Shown piece by piece: positions 16,565-22,390 of a stretch of DNA of 24,833 nucleotides (the first letter of the stretch is position 1; every line of letters begins with the position of its first letter). Where the stretch lies: positions 1 through 24,833 of the forward strand of contig JANOHI010000414.1 in assembly GCA_031406385.1 (NCBI GenBank), written 5' to 3'. The DNA is from JANLQX01 sp031406385. GTDB taxonomy: Bacteria; Actinomycetota; Acidimicrobiia; Acidimicrobiales; JANYDT01. The translations under genes and the position numbers were made by a program. A model generated the notes under the pieces. It saw only the letters and a program-made list of their open reading frames with translations. It did not search any database and was not told where the DNA came from.

Positions 16565-16870
16565 ATGTACGCAGTCATCAAAACGGGTGGAAAGCAATAC
16601 AAGGTCGCTCAGGGCCAAACGCTGCAGGTCGAACTCCTCGGCATGGCCGACGGCGAGACCGTGTCGTTTGCTCCGATCCTCGTGGTCGACGGCACGACCG
16701 TCCTGACCGGCGACAAGGCCAAGGCGGCGACCGTGACCGCAACGGTCATCGGTACCACCAAGGGCCCGAAGATCACCGGCTACATGTATAAGGCGAAGGC
16801 CCGGGCCCAGAAGAAGTGGGGCCACCGCCAGAGCTACTCCACAGTCACCGTCACCGGAATTTCTGCCTGA
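16565..16870 (+). CDS. rplU: 50S ribosomal protein L21
   Basis: This is a structural protein of the large ribosomal subunit that contacts 23S rRNA. The 101-residue product begins with the family-typical MYAVIKTGGKQYKV and ends with the conserved KKWGHRQSYSTVTVTGI region, where the family usually has KKxGHRQxxT. Length is normal. ATG 16565 is fixed by the conserved N-terminus. rpmA follows after 36 bases, the near-universal L21-L27 pairing, and obgE lies next, also common. L21 was not split or extended here. Confidence 0.98.
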   Translation: MYAVIKTGGKQYKVAQGQTLQVELLGMADGETVSFAPILVVDGTTVLTGDKAKAATVTATVIGTTKGPKITGYMYKAKARAQKKWGHRQSYSTVTVTGISA

Positions 16871-16906
16871 CGCCCACGCGTCGGCACTCAACGGAGGTTT
16901 GCACCC

Positions 16907-17158
16907 ATGTCGAAGACCAAAGGTGGCGGCTCAACCCGCAACGGTCGTGACTCCAATGCCCAGCGCCTCGGCGTGAAGGTCTACGGCGGCTCCGCCGTGT
17001 CGGCCGGCTCGATCATCGTTCGCCAGCGTGGCACCCAGTTCCACCCCGGCGTCAACGTCGGCAAGGGTTCCGACGACTCGCTGTTCGCTCTCGTCGACGG
17101 CACCGTTGCCTTCGGTGAGCGTCGCGGTCGCCGCATGGTCAGCGTCACGACCAACTGA
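16907..17158 (+). CDS. rpmA: 50S ribosomal protein L27
   Basis: This is a large-subunit protein whose N-terminal tail reaches the peptidyl-transferase centre. The 83-residue product starts MSKTKGGGSTRNGRDS, matching the family's KKGGGSxxNGRDS pattern, and contains QRGTQFHPGVNVGKGSD and HGxVxF-like DGTVAF. There is no cleavable N-terminal extension of the Firmicutes type. GGAGG (16893-16897) lies nine bases before ATG 16907, a strong ribosome binding site, in contrast to the leaderless look of rplU. It is co-transcribed with rplU. A 262-base repeat-bearing region separates it from the obgE start ladder. Confidence 0.98.
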   Translation: MSKTKGGGSTRNGRDSNAQRLGVKVYGGSAVSAGSIIVRQRGTQFHPGVNVGKGSDDSLFALVDGTVAFGERRGRRMVSVTTN

Positions 17159-17198
17159 TCCATTTCCCTCCCGTCTCGGCGGGTGTGAGGCCTTGTCG

Positions 17199-17285
17199 CT
17201 CCGGTGGCGATGTCTTTCGTCCGCCTCCGGCGGCGATGTCTTTCGTCCGCCTCCGGCGACCATGTCTTTCGTCCGCCTCCGGCGG
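17199..17285 (+). repeat. 26-bp tandem repeat, 3.3 copies, with small hairpins
   Basis: Units at 17199, 17225 and 17251 are each 26 bases, with two or three mismatches, and a partial fourth covers 17277-17285. Each unit junction carries CCGCC-TCC-GGCGG, a short stem-loop, so the array is a row of identical hairpins just downstream of rpmA. The last hairpin is followed by AACAAAAAC. No T tract follows, so intrinsic termination is unlikely. It could be a transcript 3'-end stabiliser or a REP-like element. Confidence 0.85.
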
Positions 17286-17420
17286 AACAAAAACAACGTG
17301 CGGGCCGACGGCGCAGGCTGTTGGTCCGCTTTCGCGTTCAGCTTCGATCAGCACGTCCCGGTGCGTCCTCGCCCGGGGACGCTCGCAGGGAACCGACGAG
17401 TGCAACAAAGGGGGAACCAC

Positions 17421-17477
17421 ATGAGTGGATGTGAGTGCACGGTTGTGCGGGTTCGCCGTCTCGGTGGAACCACATGA
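17421..17477 (+). CDS. candidate 18-codon leader ORF 1 of obgE
   Basis: The ORF encodes MSGCECTVVRVRRLGGTT. It has the only strong ribosome binding site in the region, AAAGGGGG at 17407-17414, about six bases before its ATG. Its TGA (17475-17477) overlaps the ATG of the next micro-ORF (ATGA). The Arg/Val-rich middle (VVRVR-LG) is shared with leader ORF 2. Translation is not proven. The role, if any, is inferred to be coupling or leader regulation of obgE. Confidence 0.35.
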   Translation: MSGCECTVVRVRRLGGTT

Positions 17478-17530
17478 GCGGATTTGGCCGCGCTGTTGTG
17501 CGCGTTCGCGGTCTCGGTAGATTCGCATGA
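17474..17530 (+). CDS. candidate 18-codon leader ORF 2 of obgE
   Basis: The ORF encodes MSGFGRAVVRVRGLGRFA, the same length as leader ORF 1 and sharing MSG, VVRVR and LG at matching positions. It starts in the ATGA overlap with ORF 1, and its TGA (17528-17530) overlaps the obgE ATG at 17527. A weak GGTGG precedes it. It is the middle rung of the ladder that delivers ribosomes to obgE, if the ladder is used. Confidence 0.35.
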   Translation: MSGFGRAVVRVRGLGRFA

Positions 17531-18813
17531 GCGGATTTGTTGACGAAGCCCAACTCCACGTGCGTGCCGGCGACGGCGGGGCGGGCTGCGTGTCCTTCCG
17601 ACGCGAACCGTTCGTGCCCCGCGGCGGCCCCGACGGTGGCAATGGCGCAAAGGGCGGCGACGTGTGGCTCGTCGCCGACCGCAACGTCGCCTCGCTCCTC
17701 GGATTCCGTGACCACCCCCACCGCGCCGCAACATCGGGCGAACACGGCCGGGGCAAGCAGGCCAACGGCCGGACCGGCGCCGACACCGTGGTGGCCGTAC
17801 CCGTCGGAACCGTGGTCAAGAACGCCGAGGGTGTGATCATCGCCGACCTCGCCACCGAGGGCCACAAGTGGCGCGCGGCCAGCGGCGGCCGGGGTGGGCG
17901 TGGCAACGCGTCGTTCCTGTCGAACCGTCTGCGTGCTCCCGACTTTGCCGAACAGGGCGAGGTCGGCGAGGAGTTCTGGTTCGACCTCGAATTGAAACTG
18001 ATGGCCGATGTCGCACTCGTCGGCTTCCCGAACGCCGGAAAGAGCACGCTGATCTCGGCCGTGTCGGCGGCCAAGCCGAAGATCGCCGCCTACCCCTTCA
18101 CCACCCTCGAGCCCCACCTCGGCGTGGTGCGCATCGAACGCTTCGGCACTCCGCTCGATCCGCGTGGCGACTTCGAGTTCATCATGGCCGACATCCCCGG
18201 ACTCATCGAGGGAGCGGCCGAGGGACGCGGCCTCGGGCACCAGTTCCTCCGCCACGTCGAACGGGCCCGCGCCCTGCTCGTGCTGCTCGATCTCAGCGCC
18301 GTCGACAGCGCCGGCCCCAACCCGGCTGAGCAGTTGGAGGTCCTCCTCCACGAGCTGGGCGAATACTCGCCGGAGCTCCTCGAACGTCCCCGTCTCGTGA
18401 TCGGCACCAAGCTCGACACCCTCGACGGCGAGGAGGAGATCGCCCACCTGCTCCCAGGCTGCCCCGAGATCCTCGTGAGCGCGGCGACCGGGCAGAACCT
18501 CCGCCAGATGCTCATCGCGCTGGCCCCGCTCATCGCCGAAGCTCGCGCCTCCCAGCCGATGTCTGACACCTTCGTCGTACACCGCCCCGAATCCGAAGGC
18601 GTCTCGGTCAGCCGCAACGACGACGGGTCGTGGACGGTGCATGGCCGCGCCGCCGACCGGGCCGTCGCCGTGTCCGATCTCAACAACCCGCTCGCTCTCG
18701 ACCACGTACGCAAGCAACTCGACCGTCTCGGTGTCGTGAAGACGCTGCAGCGCGCCGGGGCCAAGACCGGCGACCTCGTCCGGATCGGCTCGTTCTCCTT
18801 CGACATCGAATAG
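17527..18813 (+). CDS. obgE: GTPase ObgE/CgtA, large-subunit assembly factor
   Basis: This is an essential GTPase that binds the 50S precursor and links ribosome assembly to ppGpp and growth state. The 428-residue product has the glycine-rich Obg fold (about 1-158; VRAGDGGAGCVSFRRE, PRGGPDGGNGAKGGDV), then the G domain with G1 GFPNAGKS (166-173), G3 DIPG (222-225), G4 TKLD (294-297) and G5 SAATG (318-322), and a C-terminal OCT domain ending VRIGSFSFDIE. All nucleotide motifs are intact. ATG 17527 gives the canonical N-terminus but has no good Shine-Dalgarno sequence. It is the last rung of a tandem ATGA ladder whose first ATG does have one. It stands downstream of rplU-rpmA and upstream of proB, as in many bacteria. 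Confidence 0.97.
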   Translation: MSGFVDEAQLHVRAGDGGAGCVSFRREPFVPRGGPDGGNGAKGGDVWLVADRNVASLLGFRDHPHRAATSGEHGRGKQANGRTGADTVVAVPVGTVVKNAEGVIIADLATEGHKWRAASGGRGGRGNASFLSNRLRAPDFAEQGEVGEEFWFDLELKLMADVALVGFPNAGKSTLISAVSAAKPKIAAYPFTTLEPHLGVVRIERFGTPLDPRGDFEFIMADIPGLIEGAAEGRGLGHQFLRHVERARALLVLLDLSAVDSAGPNPAEQLEVLLHELGEYSPELLERPRLVIGTKLDTLDGEEEIAHLLPGCPEILVSAATGQNLRQMLIALAPLIAEARASQPMSDTFVVHRPESEGVSVSRNDDGSWTVHGRAADRAVAVSDLNNPLALDHVRKQLDRLGVVKTLQRAGAKTGDLVRIGSFSFDIE

Positions 18814-18839
18814 CGCGGGCCGCCCGTGCGTTCGGGCAA

Positions 18840-18845
18840 TACGAT
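18840..18845 (+). promoter_or_regulatory. weak candidate -10 box of proB
   Basis: TACGAT follows the obgE stop by 26 bases and fits TAnnnT. It would give proB a leader of about 50 bases. There is no clear -35, and no Shine-Dalgarno sequence before the proB ATG, so the support is weak. Read-through from obgE is an equally good explanation. Confidence 0.25.
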
Positions 18846-18905
18846 CGCTGAGCCTCGCCGTCGTCACAGCCGTTCTTCAGACCCCGAACCGGATCCCGCC
18901 CTCCC

Positions 18906-20039
18906 ATGACCACCGTCGTTGCCAAGATCGGTTCCTCCTCGCTCACGGACAGCCGCGGGGTCATTGCCCGTGACGCGATCGCCTCGGTATGCGCCCAGGT
19001 GCGTGTCCTGCGCGACCGGGGCGACCGTGTCGTCGTGGTCACCTCCGCGGCCGTCGCCGCCGGCGTCGAGACCCTCGGGTTCGCCGAACGCCCAACCGAC
19101 ATCTTGACCCTGCAGGCGGTGTCGGCCGTTGGCCAGTCGCGCCTCATGCGGGTGTGGGACGACTCGTTTGCGGAGGTCGGCCTCATCAGCGGTCAGGTGC
19201 TCGTGACCCCGAACGAGTTCTTCGACCGCCGCCAGTACCTCCACATTCGCGACACCCTCGCCCGTCTGCTGTCGCTCGGTGTCGTCCCCGTTATCAACGA
19301 GAACGACGCGGTCGCCGACGACGAACTGCGTTTCGGCGACAACGACCGCATTGCTGCGCTCATCGCCCACCTGATCGGCGCCGATGCATTGGTGCTGCTC
19401 ACCGATACCCCGGGCCTCTTCACCGCCGACCCCCGCACGGATCCGGCGGCGGTCTTGATCGGCCGGGTCGATGAGGTCACCGAGGAACTCGAGGCGATCG
19501 CCGGGGCTGGCGGGTCGGCCCGGGGGAGCGGCGGTATGTCGTCGAAGCTCCGCGCCGCGAAGATCGCGTCGGTGTCGGGCATACGTGCGGTGATCGCCGG
19601 CGCCCGTCGGCCCAATGCCCTCGTTGATGCCGTTGACGGTGTGGACGGTGTCGGCACGATGGTTGCCCCGCTCGACCGCCAGCTCACCTCGCGCAAGCTG
19701 TGGATCGGCTTCGCCGGCGACGTACGCGGCGATGTGGTCGTCGACGCCGGTGCCAAGCGGGCGCTCTCCGAACGGGGCGCGTCGCTGCTGCCGGCCGGGG
19801 TCGTCGACATCACCGGACCGGTGGAGGAGGGCGACATCGTGTCGATCTCCGGTCCCGACGGTCACCCCTTCGCCCGCGGGCTCTGCCGCACCGACGCGGC
19901 GACCGTCAGGTCCCTACGGGGCACCCGCAACGTCGACCGCCCGGCCGATACCCCCGTGGTGATCGTCCATGCCGACGACCTCGTGCTCCTCACGGTGAGT
20001 TCCCCGGCGGCGGCCCGGCTGCTTCAGGAGCCGCGGTAG
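18906..20039 (+). CDS. proB: Glutamate 5-kinase
   Basis: This enzyme phosphorylates L-glutamate with ATP, the first and feedback-inhibited step of proline synthesis, in the cytoplasm. The 377-residue product has an amino-acid-kinase domain (about 1-255) with KIGSSSLT at the N-terminus, VVVTSAAVAAG, the glutamate-site VINENDAVADDELRFGDND, TDTPGLFTADPRTDP in the ATP-binding region and SGGMSSKLRAA. A C-terminal PUA domain follows (about 275-360; KRALSERGASLLPAGV), as in full-length ProB. Starting at ATG 18906 restores the standard N-terminus. Its usual partner proA is not downstream. Instead the 3' end overlaps the end of a convergent gene by 16 bases. Confidence 0.96.
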   Translation: MTTVVAKIGSSSLTDSRGVIARDAIASVCAQVRVLRDRGDRVVVVTSAAVAAGVETLGFAERPTDILTLQAVSAVGQSRLMRVWDDSFAEVGLISGQVLVTPNEFFDRRQYLHIRDTLARLLSLGVVPVINENDAVADDELRFGDNDRIAALIAHLIGADALVLLTDTPGLFTADPRTDPAAVLIGRVDEVTEELEAIAGAGGSARGSGGMSSKLRAAKIASVSGIRAVIAGARRPNALVDAVDGVDGVGTMVAPLDRQLTSRKLWIGFAGDVRGDVVVDAGAKRALSERGASLLPAGVVDITGPVEEGDIVSISGPDGHPFARGLCRTDAATVRSLRGTRNVDRPADTPVVIVHADDLVLLTVSSPAAARLLQEPR

Positions 20040-20341
20040 CGGTCGACGTCGATGGTGATCTTCGGCCGGATCGTCGGGATGATGCGTGGCGTGTAGGTGA
20101 GCGTGTAGCGGAACCCGGCGTTGAGGGTGATCGAGTTCGAGATCTTGTTCGCCCCGAAGGGCCAGCGCAGCGGCTCGTAGGACAGGTCGAGGCCGTGCAC
20201 GCCGGCGGGCACGACGAATTCCTCGGCTTGGTCCCATCCGAGGAAGATCGGGGCGTCATCGAGCTTGGCGGTGATCGGCGCACCGCCTATCCCGGCGACG
20301 CCCTTGCAGATGATGACGAGGGACGCCAGGCGTTCGCTCAT
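20024..20341 (-). CDS. Small conserved-looking protein of unknown function, downstream of pspA
   Basis: This is a 105-residue product that I do not recognise. It is built of alternating hydrophobic and polar residues suggesting beta strands (LASLVIICKG, PITAKLDDAPIFLG, EEFVVPAGVHGLDL, FRYTLTYTP) and ends with RPKITIDVDRYRGS. There is no signal peptide and no membrane segment. It may be a small beta-sandwich, with the VPAGVHGL segment like a domain edge. ATG 20341 is 31 bases after the pspA stop on the same strand, so it is probably the last gene of that operon and may act with PspA. No Shine-Dalgarno sequence is seen. Its 3' end overlaps proB by 16 bases in convergent orientation. Confidence 0.7.
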   Translation of the reverse strand: MSERLASLVIICKGVAGIGGAPITAKLDDAPIFLGWDQAEEFVVPAGVHGLDLSYEPLRWPFGANKISNSITLNAGFRYTLTYTPRIIPTIRPKITIDVDRYRGS

Positions 20342-20372
20342 GACAGGCGCCGGGCGGCGTGGGCGCCGCGCG

Positions 20373-21149
20373 CTACGCCGAAGCGCCCGGCTGGGGCGCC
20401 TCGACGGCCGGAGCTGTGGCCGGAGCGTCGCCCAGGCCGAGCTGGGCCTTGATCTGGCTGAGGCGGGCCTGGGCCTCGGTATTGAGCGATGCCTGCTCCA
20501 CTTCGAGCATGCGGGCCTCGACGGTGGAGCCCTGGAGCTCGGCGGTGCCCATGGCCCGGGCGTAGCGCTCCTCGATCTTGCGCTGCACTTCGTCGAGCGA
20601 CGGCACGTCGTCACCGACGGTCGCGGTGAGCTGGCCCATGGTCGTGTTGAGCTGCTCCTGCATCTTGGCCTGGTCGAGTTGGGACAGGAGCTTCTGCTTG
20701 TCGGACAGTTTCTTCTGCAGCTGGGTGGACGACTGGGCGACGGCCGCCTTCGCCTGGTCCGATGCCTGCGTGGCCTGCAGCGAGAGGGTCTTGAGACCCT
20801 CGACCTCGGACTCCAACGCGATCAGGCGGTTGGCGAACGCCTCGGCCGTGCGGGTGTATTCCGTTGCCTTGGCGGGGTCGCCCCGCTTCGCTGCGTCGTC
20901 GGCCATCACGACGGCCTGGCGGGCCGAGGAGTTGATCTTGGTGAGCTCCTCCAACTTGCGGTTGAGGCCCATGTCGGCCTGCTTCTGGTTGGCGATCACG
21001 TTGGCGGCCTGTTGGGTGAGGCGCCGGTGCTGGTCCTGGGCTTCGATCAGCGCCTGTTCGAGCTGAACCTTCGGATCGGCCTTTTCGTTGAATTTTCCGG
21101 TGAGTGCGGCGGTCACGTAGGACCACCAGCGGCGAACGAGCTTGAGCAT
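20373..21149 (-). CDS. pspA: PspA/IM30 (Vipp1) family membrane-stress protein
   Basis: This is an ESCRT-III-like protein that assembles on the inner face of stressed membranes. The 258-residue product is almost wholly helical and coiled-coil: an amphipathic N-terminal segment (MLKLVRRWWSYVTAALTGKF) followed by the conserved ADPKVQLEQALIEAQDQHRRL, then long charged helices rich in Gln, Lys and Ala. It ends with a low-complexity Ala/Pro tail (about 235-258) not found in classical PspA. ATG 21149 and ATG 21158 are in frame. I chose 21149 because a TACGAT box ends seven bases before it, as for a leaderless mRNA. The two ATGs arise from a 9-base near-duplication. No pspF or pspBC-like regulator is present in the window. 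Confidence 0.88.
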   Translation of the reverse strand: MLKLVRRWWSYVTAALTGKFNEKADPKVQLEQALIEAQDQHRRLTQQAANVIANQKQADMGLNRKLEELTKINSSARQAVVMADDAAKRGDPAKATEYTRTAEAFANRLIALESEVEGLKTLSLQATQASDQAKAAVAQSSTQLQKKLSDKQKLLSQLDQAKMQEQLNTTMGQLTATVGDDVPSLDEVQRKIEERYARAMGTAELQGSTVEARMLEVEQASLNTEAQARLSQIKAQLGLGDAPATAPAVEAPQPGASA

Positions 21150-21290
21150 GGCAAGCATCGTAGCGACCTGCTCCGTGTTCTGGGCTCAGGGTCAACCCGG
21201 AGGAGTGCCCGTTCGTCGCATCGTCACTCAGGGTTCACCGCCCGCGTCGGTCGGGGTGGGTCAGGCCGTGGCGGTCGCGGTGGTACGGGC

Positions 21291-21398
21291 GTCGATGAGG
21301 TTGTGGCCGTGGAGGCAGTGTTTCGATGCGGTGGCGGTGGTGGTGGCGGTGGGCAGGTGTCGCGGTCGATGAGGTTGTGGCCGTGGAGGCAGCGTTTC
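21291..21398 (+). repeat. 34-bp direct repeat flanking a GGTGGC-rich tract
   Basis: Two 34-base copies (21291-21324 and 21365-21398) differ at one base and begin GTCGATGAGGTTGTGGCCGT. The 40 bases between them are mostly GGTGGC runs. The second copy touches the stop codon of the leftward membrane coiled-coil gene, and the pair fills the gap before pspA (the 239-base gene-free stretch after its start). It is probably a local tandem duplication of 74 bases. No T tract or symmetric hairpin makes it a terminator. Confidence 0.8.
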
Positions 21399-22195
21399 TA
21401 TCCGGTGGTGCCGGTGCCGCGGTCGATGCGGCTGACTTCGTCGAGGCCCTGCCGCACGGCCTCCATGCCCATGCGGACGCGGTCGAGGTCGGCGCCGATG
21501 GCGTCCACGGCACCGACATCGTCGGCCGTGGCGGAGAGTTCGACGGTGCGCGCCACGATCTCGTCGAGCTGGGCGTCCAGAGATCGGAGTCGGTCCTGCG
21601 CCCCGATCGCTCCGGAGCGCAGGCGTTCGGCCGCATCGACCTGGGTCTGCAACGCGTTGACCGTTTCCTGGAGGGTCTGCTCGCGGAGCGGGTCGCGGTT
21701 GCCCTCGACCCGGGCCTTCGCGTCGGCGAGCTCGCGGTTCGTCTCGCGGTTGTCGAGCTGATCGAACGCCTTGGCCAGCTGGGCACCCCGCTTGGAGGTC
21801 TTCCAGCATTCGAGGATGGCGTCGGCGACTGTCGAACGAAGCGACTCGAGTTGATCGCGCACCGGTCCGGGGGACGTGGCTCGTACCGTGGCGTCGAAGC
21901 GCCGTTGGCTCTCCTGGGCGCCCTGAACGTACTGCCGCCATGGCTCGGTGAGCGTGAACGCATCGATGCGATCGCGCTCCTCGCGGCGCGCTGACGCGGC
22001 GTTTCGTGGACGCAGCCGCCAACCGGTCATGCCGAGCCACACGACAGCACCGGCGACCAGACCGATCGGACCCGACGCCGCGATCGCCAGACCACCGACG
22101 GCGCCCGCGGCGAGAAGCGACGACGGCGAGGTGAGCGCCTCGGCGAGGCGACGCGGGCCGAGCGTCGCGATCGCCCGTCCGGTGGCGTCACCCAT
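21398..22195 (-). CDS. Membrane-anchored coiled-coil protein of unknown function
   Basis: This is a product of about 265 residues without a family I can name. Residues about 26-57 form a hydrophobic hairpin (SLLAAGAVGGLAIAASGPIG, then LVAGAVVWLGMTGWRL), followed by a basic stop-transfer RPRNAASARREERDR. The remaining 190 residues are charged, heptad-like helices (LREQTLQETVNALQTQVDAAERL; LDEIVARTVELSATADDV). It therefore looks like a membrane tether with a long cytoplasmic coiled coil. ATG 22195 is used; GTG 22204 is in frame just upstream. It lies between a PspA gene and a VWA lipoprotein gene on the same strand, so an envelope-stress role is plausible. A TATATAT tract at 22263-22269 may be its promoter. 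Confidence 0.75.
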   Translation of the reverse strand: MGDATGRAIATLGPRRLAEALTSPSSLLAAGAVGGLAIAASGPIGLVAGAVVWLGMTGWRLRPRNAASARREERDRIDAFTLTEPWRQYVQGAQESQRRFDATVRATSPGPVRDQLESLRSTVADAILECWKTSKRGAQLAKAFDQLDNRETNRELADAKARVEGNRDPLREQTLQETVNALQTQVDAAERLRSGAIGAQDRLRSLDAQLDEIVARTVELSATADDVGAVDAIGADLDRVRMGMEAVRQGLDEVSRIDRGTGTTG

Positions 22196-22258
22196 GTCCG
22201 TCACCGTGCTCGCAGAAGTGCGGGAGAACGCCTCCTAGCGACGTTGGGAGGTGTTCTG

Positions 22259-22273
22259 CCCCTATATATGGGG
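22259..22273 (-). promoter_or_regulatory. CCCC-TATATAT-GGGG element
   Basis: Seven A/T bases stand between CCCC and GGGG, the most AT-rich spot for kilobases. Read leftwards, TATATA could be a -10 box about 65-70 bases before the coiled-coil membrane gene. The symmetry also suits a protein-binding site. No -35 hexamer is evident. Confidence 0.35.
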
Positions 22274-22382
22274 GCAACCTCTCTCCCATCGCATGCGGGT
22301 GACTCGTGTTGCGAGCAGTCGAGCGAAGCGAGCGGCGCAGCGCCAATGTGCGCGGGGGCAACCTCTCTCCCATCGCATGCGG
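22270..22382 (+). repeat. 29-bp perfect direct repeat with GC-rich hairpins between
   Basis: Positions 22270-22298 and 22354-22382 are identical over 29 bases (beginning GGGGGCAACCTCTCTCCCAT, ending GCATGCGG), 84 bases apart. The spacer holds GAGCGAAGCGAG and the small hairpin GGCGC-A-GCGCC (22334-22344). The pair fills the 186-base gap between the VWA gene stop and the coiled-coil gene. It looks like a duplicated intergenic element. It is not a CRISPR, as there are only two copies and one spacer. Confidence 0.85.
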
Positions 22383-22390
22383 CGCCCGCA

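Larger units (their letters stand above)
17414..17538 (+). repeat. 53-bp tandem repeat of the obgE start region
   Basis: Units begin at 17414, 17467 and 17520; the first two are complete and the third runs into obgE. Each unit carries an ATG at its eighth base (17421, 17474, 17527) in the context ATGAGYGGAT. ATGAGCGGATTTG is identical in unit 2 and at the obgE start. The rest of units 1 and 2 is also clearly alike, including GTTGTGCGSGTTCGCSGTCT. So the obgE start and its upstream DNA have been duplicated in tandem. Confidence 0.85.

Noticed and set aside
17277..17296. Intrinsic terminator after rpmA
   Set aside because: The hairpin is followed by A-rich, not T-rich, sequence on the plus strand, and on the minus strand the T run lies before the stem, not after.
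17204..17434. Frame through the 26-bp repeats starting MSFVRLRR
   Set aside because: The repeat is open in all frames. The product has no fold-like composition and would overlap the obgE leader ORFs.
22270..22382. CRISPR-like pair of 29-bp repeats
   Set aside because: There are only two repeats and one 55-base spacer that is itself GC-rich intergenic DNA, and no cas genes are in view. The 15-, 26- and 53-bp arrays are head-to-tail tandem repeats without spacers.
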